Of a DNA stretch of 64,000 nt, positions 26,502-35,111 are shown piece by piece (the first letter of the stretch is position 1; every line of letters begins with the position of its first letter). The DNA is taken from positions 124,001-188,000 of the forward strand of contig CAZNFX010000001.1 of the NCBI GenBank assembly GCA_964572845.1, written 5' to 3'. Position numbers and translations under genes: made by a program. The DNA comes from Bin55 sp964572845 (GTDB taxonomy: Bacteria; Pseudomonadota; Gammaproteobacteria; Pseudomonadales; Azotimanducaceae). The notes beneath the pieces are model-generated. The model saw nothing but the letters and a program-made list of their open reading frames with translations, made no database searches and was not told where the DNA came from.

Positions 26502-27071
26502 TTGGACACCGTGTTACGTAAGTTCGTAGAGTGGCTTGACACTCACTCGTGGAGCACTGCGCTTCACGAGTCGTTGCATATGTACCCAATTGTGGAGTCC
26601 ACCCACGTTCTATCACTGATGGTGTTTGTTGGGACGTTGGCCATAGTAGATTTCCGTTTGCTCGGCGTCGCGTTCCGCGACGTTCCCGTGTCACAGGTAA
26701 CTAGCCGGGTCTTGCCTTGGACGGCGCTGGGATTCGTAGTGATCATCTCCACAGGCGTGATGTTGTTCTACGCCATACCCATCCGTACGTTTCACAGCGT
26801 TTGGTTTCGACTCAAGGTCATACTGATTATTGCGGCGGGGATTAACGCTTGGTTGTTTCATAGAAGGATGTCCCGCACGCGCGTTGTCTGGGACAACGAC
26901 CGCAAACCGCCACTTCGTGTTCGACTGTCCGCGGGTGTCTCGCTTGCCACCTGGGCCGGCGTAATCATCTGCGGGAGAATGATTGCCTACAACTGGTTCG
27001 ACTGCGACAAAGTCCAACCCGCTTGGGTGAACTTCCTAGCAGGGTGCATTTCCGAGGCAGCAGCTCCGTGA
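26502..27071 (+). CDS. DUF6644 family membrane protein 1
   Basis: A 189-residue protein with four or five hydrophobic helices. The family pattern is YPIVESTHVLSLMVFVGTLAIVDFRLLG (by segments), with a conserved His after E-x-x. A second motif, FRLKVILIIAAGINAWLFHRR, also contains a His. Two helix-borne histidines could ligate a b-type haem, but no haem binding is established for this family. The start is a TTG, with a GTG nine bases later as alternative. It overlaps the following paralogue by 4 bases. Confidence 0.78.
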   Translation: MDTVLRKFVEWLDTHSWSTALHESLHMYPIVESTHVLSLMVFVGTLAIVDFRLLGVAFRDVPVSQVTSRVLPWTALGFVVIISTGVMLFYAIPIRTFHSVWFRLKVILIIAAGINAWLFHRRMSRTRVVWDNDRKPPLRVRLSAGVSLATWAGVIICGRMIAYNWFDCDKVQPAWVNFLAGCISEAAAP

Positions 27072-27541
27072 CCCTTTACGACATCTTCGATACGCTTGAG
27101 CGAACTCCCATAGGAGATGCAATCCGCAACTCCTACTGGCTGTTTCCGGCGATCGAAGCTGTTCACCTCATTGGTCTCGCGCTCTTGGGCGGCGCTGTGA
27201 TTGTTGTGGACCTACGATTGTTGGGATTGGGTTTGACTAAACAGTCCATACCTAGGGTAACTGCGAGTGCTGGACCGTATCTATTGGGAAGTCTTGCATT
27301 GATGTTTGCCACTGGAATACCACTCGCGCTGTCAGAAATGATCAAGCTTTACTACAACCGCTCCTTTTGGGTGAAAGCGACTGCCCTCGTGACCGTGATT
27401 GTGTTTACGTACACCTTGAAGCATCCGTTGATTCGAAGAGAAACGACACCCCGCTACGTGCTTTTCGCCTTGGGTCTCGTTTCGCTTGTCTTGTGGTTCA
27501 CGGTCGCCGGCGCTGGCCGTTGGATTGGATTTTCGTCGTAA
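27068..27541 (+). CDS. DUF6644 family membrane protein 2
   Basis: I choose GTG 27068 because it overlaps the previous stop as GTGA; a longer frame opens at 27023. The 157-residue protein repeats the pattern of its neighbour: LFPAIEAVHLIGLALLGGAVIVVDLRLLG (by segments) and FWVKATALVTVIVFTYTLKHPL. Two DUF6644 paralogues side by side suggest a heterodimer. It ends the operon, convergent with an SDR gene 26 bases away. Confidence 0.78.
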   Translation: MTLYDIFDTLERTPIGDAIRNSYWLFPAIEAVHLIGLALLGGAVIVVDLRLLGLGLTKQSIPRVTASAGPYLLGSLALMFATGIPLALSEMIKLYYNRSFWVKATALVTVIVFTYTLKHPLIRRETTPRYVLFALGLVSLVLWFTVAGAGRWIGFSS

Positions 27542-27567
27542 TAGCAGGCTGCAAGCGCGCTGGCAGC

Positions 27568-28506
27568 CTAGATAATTCGGTAAAAGAAGTCTTCGTCGTA
27601 AGCTTTTTCTGGTGTATTGCGCACTCTCTCATCAAGACGATGTGCATCTTCTCCTACAAGAATTCTCCAGCGTCCCTGTTTGACACCTTCAAGTATCACC
27701 TCCGACGCTTCGGCTGCGCTTGTAGGAGCATTGTCTCGAAAGGCGTTCATCCTTTGCTGCATGCGATCGACAATTTGTTGGTCGCTCTCGTTATGAACGG
27801 GCTCGCCAGTATTGGTCAGCCACTCTCTCATTCGCTTGACTTGCTCTGGCGAGACTTCCCACTCAGACTTGCCTGACATGATCAATTGACTGTTGCTTGT
27901 TATGGAAGTGCCAATGTGACCGGGCATCACTACAGATACGCCAATATGCGGCGCATTCAATCGAAAGTCGGTAATCAGTGCCTCGCTCAGTCCCTTGACA
28001 GCAAATTTTGCAGCTGAGTAGGCCGTGTGAGCCGTCTGAGATCCGATAGATGCCCAAAATCCATTCACGCTGCTCGTATTGATTACATGAGCTTCTTCAC
28101 TTGCTTTGAGCAGCGGAAGAAATGCCCGCAGACACCAATAGACCCCGTTCCAGCAAATGTTGAACGTCCGTTCCCAGTTCTCCCGAGGATCATTTACGAA
28201 ACTTCCTGCACCACCAATTCCGGCATTGTTGAACAATAGATTGATGTGCGAGGTCTCGTGCGCTTCTTGCACTTCAACTGCAAACTGCTTGATCTCCTCT
28301 TCAACGCCAACGTCGCAATGATGCCCGCTGACTCGAACATCTGGGGACTCAGATCGCACAAGGTCTATCGTTTCTTCTAGATGGGCATCTATGACATCAC
28401 ATGCTGCTACGTGGCAGCCTTGAGCTGCTAGCTGACGCATCAGTTCGCGTCCCATGCCTGTCCCACCGCCAGTGACAACAGCTATCTTTCCCCGAAAGTC
28501 TTCCAT
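27568..28506 (-). CDS. Short-chain dehydrogenase/reductase
   Basis: A classical SDR: cofactor motif TGGGTGMG near residue 14, NNAG, the catalytic Ser in INTSSVNGF and YSAAK. The ATG at 28506 is preceded by AAGGA and starts 4 bases after the ferredoxin stop, so it is preferred over the longer frame. At 312 residues it has a C-terminal extension beyond the core. The ferredoxin partner in the operon suggests a role in oxidation of a lipid, terpene or steroid-like compound; the substrate is unknown. Confidence 0.9.
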   Translation of the reverse strand: MEDFRGKIAVVTGGGTGMGRELMRQLAAQGCHVAACDVIDAHLEETIDLVRSESPDVRVSGHHCDVGVEEEIKQFAVEVQEAHETSHINLLFNNAGIGGAGSFVNDPRENWERTFNICWNGVYWCLRAFLPLLKASEEAHVINTSSVNGFWASIGSQTAHTAYSAAKFAVKGLSEALITDFRLNAPHIGVSVVMPGHIGTSITSNSQLIMSGKSEWEVSPEQVKRMREWLTNTGEPVHNESDQQIVDRMQQRMNAFRDNAPTSAAEASEVILEGVKQGRWRILVGEDAHRLDERVRNTPEKAYDEDFFYRII

Positions 28507-28510
28507 GATC

Positions 28511-28846
28511 CTATTCCTTTTCAAATTCATCCAATGTGAATACACAAATTCCATCCAACTGCCGAGTGAGCGAAATCTGGCATGACAGTCTGCTGTTTGA
28601 TCGGCGATTTGGTGTGAACGACAGAATGTCTACTTCATCCGGATGCATTTCTCCACATTTGGCAAACCAAGAATGATCTACGTAGCAGTGGCATGTCGAA
28701 CAAGTACATCCGCCTCCGCATTGCGCGAGAATGCCGGGAACGCCGTTATCCAGCGCGACATCCATCACGCTCTCGCCCACCTTACCGAGATGGTACTCTT
28801 GCCGCCCATCTGCATGCGCGAACACAACCTTTATGTCTCTTTCCAC
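28511..28846 (-). CDS. [2Fe-2S] ferredoxin, adrenodoxin type
   Basis: A 111-residue ferredoxin with ligand pattern CGGGCTCSTC (C-x5-C-x2-C) and a fourth Cys in RLSCQI. Vertebrate-type ferredoxins of this class feed cytochromes P450 and related monooxygenases. It heads a two-gene operon with the SDR and is divergent from coaE. No P450 gene is present in the window. Confidence 0.92.
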   Translation of the reverse strand: MERDIKVVFAHADGRQEYHLGKVGESVMDVALDNGVPGILAQCGGGCTCSTCHCYVDHSWFAKCGEMHPDEVDILSFTPNRRSNSRLSCQISLTRQLDGICVFTLDEFEKE

Positions 28847-29025
28847 CGCAAGTTCTTGCTTCTCTTTATGTCTTGCTGTCGCGATGCAGGCGAGCAGATT
28901 TCAGAAGGATTCTAATTATCCCAATCTACGTCCCTGTTTCGCCAATTCCAACTCTGCAGCTTGGAGCAACCGAAACTCCAATGGCACCCGATTGCTAAAA
29001 TGCCCTGCCCCAACGGAGAGAAAGC

Positions 29026-29634
29026 GTGACCGTCATAGGTCTGACAGGTGGAATTGCGTCTGGCAAGTCGACCGTTGCTCGTCACCTTGAAGACTTAGGC
29101 TATCCGGTCATCGATGCCGACCTGCTTGGGCATCAAGTCTACTTGCCGTCCACTACAGGTTTCAGCAAGGTAGTGTCTGCGTTTGGGAATGAAATTGTGG
29201 GGTTTGACGGTACGATCGACCGTCGTAAGTTGGGGGCACTGGTTTTTGGCAATCCGGCGAACCTGAAGAAATTGACTGACATCGTGTGGCCTGAGATAAA
29301 GAAACTTGCTGTTCAAGAAATCAACCAAGCCAAGTCAGATTGCAGTAGCGGCCTTGTAATATTGGAAGCAGCCGTAATGATTGAAGCGGGTTGGACAGAT
29401 ATTGTCGACGAAGTCTGGGTGATCTCGGTCGAGCCAGAAACTGCAATCAGCCGCGCATGCGCAAGGGACGGTTCGTCGCGTGAAGCAGTGGAGTCTCGAA
29501 TCGCTGCCCAAATAACCAACGAGGAGCGAATTGCGGCTTCGGACGTTCACATAAGTAATTCCAACAGTGAAGATGATCTCCGATCCCAGGTAGATTTGGA
29601 ACTTAGTAAGCTAGCTAAGAGAAGACGCTCGTGA
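29026..29634 (+). CDS. coaE: Dephospho-CoA kinase
   Basis: It phosphorylates the 3'-hydroxyl of dephospho-CoA, the last step of CoA synthesis. P-loop GLTGGIASGKST is at residues 5-16, followed by DADLLGHQVY and the LID-like RACARDGSS. It is 202 residues long, usual for the family. The start is GTG with GGAGAG upstream. Its stop overlaps the following PHP gene (GTGA). The usual pilD/zapD neighbours are absent. Confidence 0.95.
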   Translation: MTVIGLTGGIASGKSTVARHLEDLGYPVIDADLLGHQVYLPSTTGFSKVVSAFGNEIVGFDGTIDRRKLGALVFGNPANLKKLTDIVWPEIKKLAVQEINQAKSDCSSGLVILEAAVMIEAGWTDIVDEVWVISVEPETAISRACARDGSSREAVESRIAAQITNEERIAASDVHISNSNSEDDLRSQVDLELSKLAKRRRS

Positions 29635-30257
29635 TACTCGACCTGCATGCACACTCCATCAAGTCCGATGACGGCCGAGCCAAGGTGGATAACTACTGCA
29701 AGTGGATTCAGGCTCGCGAGATTCCCATAGATGGCTTCGTGTTGACCGAACACCGTCAGTTTGACTTTGAGTCCGACTATTCGGGACTAGCTGAGGAGTA
29801 CTCGCTCACGATACTCAAAGGGAGTGAGGTCGAAACCGAATACGGGCATGTGTTAGTTTTTGGCGTAACCGAAGGATTGGTGGACGAGTTTGACTTTTCA
29901 AGTATCCGAATTCCGCTCGCTTCCGTCATTCAGTCGTGCGAGAAACATGGAGCGGTTCCGGTGCCCTGCCATCCGGGTCGCCCGCGGGTCGGCATGAGTG
30001 CTCATCTCAAGGAATTTGGTGTGCCCCCGGGTGTGAGGATCGTCGAGATCTACAACGGCGGCAGCCGCGGAGAAGAGGACGAAATCGCGCAGGAAATGGC
30101 ACGGACGCAAGGCTATCTCGGCATAGGGGGCAGCGATGCGCACATCGTCAGTCACATAGGTCGCTGCGCTACACGATTTCCTGAATCTATAGTGAACGAA
30201 GATGAGCTTGTTGCAGCATTGGGTGAAGGAAACTTCGAGGCTGTTACGTTTCGCTAG
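29631..30257 (+). CDS. PHP-domain phosphoesterase or related metal hydrolase
   Basis: This 208-residue protein has the PHP metal motifs LDLHAHS at the N-terminus, TEHRQFD, GSEVETEYGHVLVFG, PCHPGRP and GGSDAH. It lacks the polymerase and other extra domains, so it resembles stand-alone PHP proteins such as YciV-like phosphoesterases. Substrate not determined. It is translationally coupled to coaE and convergent with the copper operon. Confidence 0.85.
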   Translation: MILDLHAHSIKSDDGRAKVDNYCKWIQAREIPIDGFVLTEHRQFDFESDYSGLAEEYSLTILKGSEVETEYGHVLVFGVTEGLVDEFDFSSIRIPLASVIQSCEKHGAVPVPCHPGRPRVGMSAHLKEFGVPPGVRIVEIYNGGSRGEEDEIAQEMARTQGYLGIGGSDAHIVSHIGRCATRFPESIVNEDELVAALGEGNFEAVTFR

Positions 30258-30359
30258 CGAGCTTTGAGTGGCCAGCTACGGCCGTTCGCAATCCGAACCT
30301 TGCAGTATTGTCTTCTTTCTCGTGTTGGAATCAGCAATGGACAAGCGTTGCTTTGTACT

Positions 30360-30578
30360 CTAGCTAGGAAAGTCAAACCCCAAGTCCAAGATTGCTTGGT
30401 GAATCCTCTCTTCATCAATGCATGTGGAATCGAACTCAACGTGCGCATTGGCTTCTTCCAATGAAACTCTGACTTCCCGCACCCCTTGGAGACTCGCAAC
30501 CGCACGCTCCACGCTCTGGGTACATGCGTCACACTCCATGCCTTCGATGCCAAGAACGATATTCTGTAGGTTCGCCAT
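30360..30578 (-). CDS. Copper chaperone-like HMA protein
   Basis: A 72-residue single heavy-metal-associated domain with GMECDACTQSV, Cys16 and Cys19 being the metal ligands. It lies 5 bases downstream of the CopA-type ATPase and would deliver Cu(I) to it, as CopZ does. The middle of the fold is intact (LQGVREVRVSLEEANAHVEFD by segments). Confidence 0.88.
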   Translation of the reverse strand: MANLQNIVLGIEGMECDACTQSVERAVASLQGVREVRVSLEEANAHVEFDSTCIDEERIHQAILDLGFDFPS

Positions 30579-30582
30579 AATC

Positions 30583-32985
30583 TCAATGTACCAGTTTTGG
30601 GGTCCAACGCTTTAATAGTAGCGAGTTGCACACTACACTCACGCTCGAAAAGGCCATTGCGGCTCCCGCAAGAGTCGGATCAAGGTAGCCCTGTACCGCT
30701 AGCGGGATCATGATCACGTTGTAGATAAATGCCCAGAATAGATTTTGCTGGATCTTCCTGAAAGTTCGTCGGCTAATCTGGAGCGAAGCAGGAACCAATC
30801 GAGGGTCGGAATGCATTAGAGTCACCGGCGCTACTTCGATAGCGACATCAGTTCCGGACCCCATGGCAATTCCTAGATTTGCTTCAGCGAGAGCTGGGGC
30901 ATCGTTAATTCCATCTCCGACCATTGCCACATAACTACCACGTTCTCTCAAATTTCGAATGCACTCAGCCTTGGACTCTGGTGTTGAATTCGACCAATAT
31001 GATTGAATGCCCAATCGGTCTGCCATACGCGAAGTAACTGTTTCGTTGTCGCCAGACAGTACGTGAACCTCAATGTGAGCATCCTGAATTTGGTCAATGG
31101 CTTGTTTGGCATTGTCCCGTAGTTCGTCCTCAAATACGAAGCTCGCAGCGATTCTCCCATCGCGGGCCAACCAGACTACATTCCTCTCACTGGTATCGAG
31201 CGAAACTGAATCAGTGGAGACGCCAAACCTGTGCATGAGTTTGCGATTGCCAACAAGGCACATCGTTTCATCGACCGTGCCAACAACACCTTCGCCAACG
31301 AACGAACGAAACTCCTTTACCTTTCCGAGCACAATCTTCTTGGATGCTGCGTGACTGGTGAAAGCTGAAGCGATTGGGTGCTCGCTGGCTGACTGAACGG
31401 ATGCTGCCAGACGCAAGAGATGATCCGAATCCGCACCGTCAGGTTCGGTCTCCACTGCAATGTACGTCAGCGCTGGTCTTCCCTTCGTCAGTGTGCCAGT
31501 CTTGTCAAACACTACGTGATCGATGCGTTGCCCAGTTTCCAAGGCCTCAATATCCCTGAAGAGGATCCCATTTCGAGCAGCGGCGCCAGTTCCAGTCATC
31601 ACAGCAGTGGGCGTGGCAAGCCCTAATGCGCAAGGACAAGCGATTACGAGAACCGAGACCGCATTTACTAGTGCTACTTCGAAACCTGAACCAAGCAACA
31701 ACCAGGCGGCAAGTGTACCCATCGAAATGACCATGACAATGGGTACGAATATGCCGCTGACTTTATCGACAAGACGCTGGACGCTCGTTTTGCCTAGTTG
31801 AGCTACTTCTACCAACTTTGCAATCTTGCTTAATGTCGAGCCTTCGCCGACTTGTGTAACTGTGATATCCAACAAACCATCCAAGTTGAACGAGCCTTCC
31901 AATACATGCTCGTCTTGACTCCTAACCTGCGGCGTGCTCTCACCCGTTACGAGGGACTCGTCAATGCTTGCGGTTCCTTGCTCTATGCGGCCGTCGGCAG
32001 GAATGCGTTCTCCCGGCAGGCATCGAACTACATCCCCAACGCACAGTTGTTTCAATGTCCGTTCAATGACTTCACCGGAATCCAACACTACGCGTGCAAT
32101 TGTTGGGCGCAAGGCAAGCAGCTCTCGAATTGCCGCCGACGTTCGCCGTTTGGCTCCCGCTTCAAGATACTTGCCCCAGAGCACGAGCGAAATGATCACC
32201 GCGCTCGCCTCAAAGTAGAGCTCCCCTTGGGCAGCTTCGCCTAGCACAACGAGCAGATACCAACTGTACGCATACGCAGCGGTTGTCCCAAGCGCGACGA
32301 GCACATCCATGTTTGTTCCGCCAGAGCGCAGGGCGTTGAATGCCGCCTTGTAGAACCGAAGACCGAACCAGAGTTGAACTGGGGTCACTAGAGCGACCTC
32401 GGCCGCCGGCATGAGGTGCAAGCGTTCCCATCCCAGAAACTGAGCGATCATCTGAAGCACTAGTGGCAATGTCAAGAGAGACGCTAGTACCGCATTGCGT
32501 CGCTCTACTTGAACTTTGCGTTCGGATTCAGTGGGCTTGTCTTCATCAACTTCCGACAACAACTCGAAGCCAGCTCTGGCTACCGCCGATGCAAGCGTGG
32601 CATCTTCAACGACACGATTGGCGTATTCCACTCGTACAAGTCCGTCGTCCGAGGCCATGCTGACATCTACAACGCCAGGACAGTTCAATAGAACCTCGCG
32701 TACCCGCGCTGCGCCTTGTCCGTCATTCAGACCAGCGACAACGTAGTTCCGATTGGTGATGCCCACGTTGAATCCCGTGCGGCGAACTACCTTGGCAACA
32801 TCGTCGAAGGAAATCGTGCCTGGGTCTAATTCCAGCGATGCCCGCTCAAGGGGCAAACTCACGGAGACTTTATCGATTCCCTGAGCCTTGCCTAGCGCAC
32901 GTTCCAATCGAGTAGCGCATGCGCTACACGTCATGCCTTCGACGTCGAGCTCCAGCCTTCGGCTGCTGGCCGTGCCAGTGGTCAT
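30583..32985 (-). CDS. copA: Copper-translocating P1B-type ATPase
   Basis: An 800-residue Cu(I) pump. HMA domain 1 has GMTCSAC (Cys20, Cys23). A second HMA-like domain (about residues 82-145) has lost its cysteines (AGLNDGQGAARV). Further motifs are TGES (actuator), the transmembrane CPC in ACPCALG, DKTGTLTKG (phosphorylation), SEHPIA (His-Pro) and GDGINDAPAL. It follows the oxidase subunit III gene with a one-base gap, so this pump may supply copper for oxidase assembly (FixI/CopA2-like) rather than only detoxify. Confidence 0.94.
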   Translation of the reverse strand: MTTGTASSRRLELDVEGMTCSACATRLERALGKAQGIDKVSVSLPLERASLELDPGTISFDDVAKVVRRTGFNVGITNRNYVVAGLNDGQGAARVREVLLNCPGVVDVSMASDDGLVRVEYANRVVEDATLASAVARAGFELLSEVDEDKPTESERKVQVERRNAVLASLLTLPLVLQMIAQFLGWERLHLMPAAEVALVTPVQLWFGLRFYKAAFNALRSGGTNMDVLVALGTTAAYAYSWYLLVVLGEAAQGELYFEASAVIISLVLWGKYLEAGAKRRTSAAIRELLALRPTIARVVLDSGEVIERTLKQLCVGDVVRCLPGERIPADGRIEQGTASIDESLVTGESTPQVRSQDEHVLEGSFNLDGLLDITVTQVGEGSTLSKIAKLVEVAQLGKTSVQRLVDKVSGIFVPIVMVISMGTLAAWLLLGSGFEVALVNAVSVLVIACPCALGLATPTAVMTGTGAAARNGILFRDIEALETGQRIDHVVFDKTGTLTKGRPALTYIAVETEPDGADSDHLLRLAASVQSASEHPIASAFTSHAASKKIVLGKVKEFRSFVGEGVVGTVDETMCLVGNRKLMHRFGVSTDSVSLDTSERNVVWLARDGRIAASFVFEDELRDNAKQAIDQIQDAHIEVHVLSGDNETVTSRMADRLGIQSYWSNSTPESKAECIRNLRERGSYVAMVGDGINDAPALAEANLGIAMGSGTDVAIEVAPVTLMHSDPRLVPASLQISRRTFRKIQQNLFWAFIYNVIMIPLAVQGYLDPTLAGAAMAFSSVSVVCNSLLLKRWTPKLVH

Positions 32986-32986
32986 G

Positions 32987-33610
32987 TTAGGTAGTGACGA
33001 AAGACGCTACCATCGCCACCCAGATGAACAATAGAAAGTGCCAATAAACAGCACAAAGTCCAACACTTACACGTATTTGAGAGTATTCGATCTTGTCGGA
33101 CCTACGCATTTTCTTAATCGCACGCCACCATGCCACCAAACCACCTATCAAGTGGACGGCATGGGCGGCTGTAAGCAAGTAGAAGAAGGCATTCGCCGGG
33201 TTCTTGCGTGCGGCATAGCCGAGTTCAATCAGCTGCTGCCACACTACGAGTTGCAGCACCATGAAGACGATCGTTGCGATTCCAGCAATCACGAAATATG
33301 TTCGTGTTTTTTCGAGATTCATGGCGTTGGCTGCGCTCCTTGCTACTTCAAGTGCAACACTTACGCCGATCAATACGAGGCTGTTGATCCAAATCAGCGG
33401 CGGTTCTGGCATGGGTACCCAATCTGTCGCCATCGCAAGCCTCATGTGAGTCGCGGCAAAGAGCAGAAAGAAAACGCTTCCCACTACGCAGAGGAACACA
33501 ATGAGCGCGACTCTTCGATTGTGGGAGCCAATGGATGCCGTGTGCAACTGCACAATGCGGTCATCGGTGGGTAACCAAGGTTTTTCAGTTAGGCGTCGGA
33601 AAATCCCCAC
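32987..33610 (-). CDS. Cytochrome c oxidase subunit III-family protein, orphan
   Basis: The 207-residue protein has five hydrophobic helices and family motifs FFLLFAATHMRL, a conserved-looking HAVHLIGGLVAWW and VYWHFLLFIWV. No subunit I or II gene lies beside it. Only copA and a copper chaperone follow it in the same operon. It is either a detached subunit of an oxidase encoded elsewhere or a relative used in copper-site assembly; the sequence cannot decide. Confidence 0.85.
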   Translation of the reverse strand: MGIFRRLTEKPWLPTDDRIVQLHTASIGSHNRRVALIVFLCVVGSVFFLLFAATHMRLAMATDWVPMPEPPLIWINSLVLIGVSVALEVARSAANAMNLEKTRTYFVIAGIATIVFMVLQLVVWQQLIELGYAARKNPANAFFYLLTAAHAVHLIGGLVAWWRAIKKMRRSDKIEYSQIRVSVGLCAVYWHFLLFIWVAMVASFVTT

Positions 33611-33906
33611 GAAACGAGCAATTTAACCAGTAGCAAGCTTTGGAACATTATATTGCCAGCGGGACCTAGAACATGTATCGCCGGCGTCCACTACTAAGCC
33701 AAGAATTCGAAAAAATCCCACGAAACCAACTGTTTCGTGATGCTCGTTGTTCTATGCATGCCAACAGGCCCTGTAGGTTGATCACACTCGTCGTCGGCTG
33801 TTGTTGAGCCTACCGTACCTGAGTGAGACTAGCAGTGAGTCCTAGAGCGTAGACCATTCCGCTGCCGTATACTTACAGCACAGAAGCAACTCTCGAGAAT
33901 AGTGCA

Positions 33907-34137
33907 ATGGACGTGTTTGTAATGATCGTACTCATTGTCCTAATTAGCGTTGGCGGAGGCATTCTCGGATCCCACCTTAAAGCTCGTCGCATCACATCGC
34001 GCAATCAGCTTCTCAAACGACTCGAAGCTCTTGAGAAAAGAGTTGGTGACGAGTCTGTAGAACAGCGCTTGCAAGCTCTGGAAGCCATAGTCACCGATCA
34101 TCGGGGCCAGTTGCGGGAGAAAATTGACGCCCTCTAG
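33907..34137 (+). CDS. Small single-pass membrane protein with coiled coil
   Basis: 76 residues: an N-terminal transmembrane helix (VFVMIVLIVLISVGGGIL), a basic stretch (HLKARRITSRNQ) and a heptad-patterned C-terminus (LLKRLEALEKRV ... LQALEAIVTDH). It resembles PspB in layout but is a different protein from the PspB at 62245. GAGA lies upstream of the ATG. Function unknown. It is followed 35 bases later by a dioxygenase gene. Confidence 0.65.
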   Translation: MDVFVMIVLIVLISVGGGILGSHLKARRITSRNQLLKRLEALEKRVGDESVEQRLQALEAIVTDHRGQLREKIDAL

Positions 34138-34172
34138 CCAATTCTAGACGCACTAGCTGCAAACAATCACCG

Positions 34173-35027
34173 GTGGTAATCAAGCCTGCGTCAGAACAGT
34201 TTGGCGCTTACGTTTTACAAGCCCGTATCTCAGAACTCGCCAAGACAGATTTCCAGCAAGTCTTAGATTGGTGGTATGAATATGCAGTTCTGATCTTTCC
34301 TGCACAAAATCTAAGTCTTGCGGAACAAACAGCCTTCACGCAATGCTTTGGACGTCTTGAACGTGGATTGAAACGCAATCGTGGTGCCGGTGCTAGTTTC
34401 ATTTCAAACATCGACAAACAAGGGAACCTACTTCCTGAGACCGATATTGGGCGTAAGTTCAACATTGGAAATTCGGTCTGGCATACCGATAGCTCCTACA
34501 AACGAGTGGCGGCAATGGCTTCCATTCTCTCGGCTAGAGTAGTTCCCTCGTCTGGCGGCCAGACCGAGTGGGCCGACATGCGTCAGGGGTACGACGCTCT
34601 AAGCGCTTCCATGAAGAACTGGCTAAGCAGCAAGACTGCCGTCCACAGCTATCGATTTAGTCATGCGTGGCATCGCGGTTTGGACATACTTTCAGATGAA
34701 GAACTGAAAGACCTACCTCCTGTCGAGCACCCGATTGTCAAAACCCACCCCTATTCAAAGCGAAAGGTGCTATTTGTCGGTAGACATGCGAGCCATATCG
34801 TAGGAGAGGAATTCCGCAGTAGTCGAAAGCTTCTTCGGGAACTGACCTTCAATGCTGCTCAACTACCTCGAACATGGGCTCACCAGTGGCAAGTAGGAGA
34901 CGTTGCGATTTGGGACAATCGCTGTGTATTGCACCGTGCTCGAGCTTACCCAGTCGGCGAGGTACGATCGATGGTTCGCACCACAGTAGCCGGTGAGGAT
35001 CCTACAAACGAGTGGGCAGAATCTTGA
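34173..35027 (+). CDS. TauD/TfdA-family Fe(II)/2-oxoglutarate dioxygenase
   Basis: A 284-residue oxygenase. The Fe(II) facial triad appears as SVWHTDSSY (HxD, near residues 104-106) and the distal His in CVLHRARAY. The Arg that binds 2-oxoglutarate is probably that of RSMVRTTV. The start is GTG. Substrate not predictable; taurine, alpha-ketoacid-linked ethers and lipids are all within the family. It is convergent with a flavin monooxygenase gene. Confidence 0.9.
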   Translation: MVIKPASEQFGAYVLQARISELAKTDFQQVLDWWYEYAVLIFPAQNLSLAEQTAFTQCFGRLERGLKRNRGAGASFISNIDKQGNLLPETDIGRKFNIGNSVWHTDSSYKRVAAMASILSARVVPSSGGQTEWADMRQGYDALSASMKNWLSSKTAVHSYRFSHAWHRGLDILSDEELKDLPPVEHPIVKTHPYSKRKVLFVGRHASHIVGEEFRSSRKLLRELTFNAAQLPRTWAHQWQVGDVAIWDNRCVLHRARAYPVGEVRSMVRTTVAGEDPTNEWAES

Positions 35028-35111
35028 ATGGCAAGCTCTGCTTGTTCCTAATCGGAAAACCCTTGCAAACCGGAGTATTGCCAGCGAGGCTGCACAAATC
35101 AATCCGTAGAG

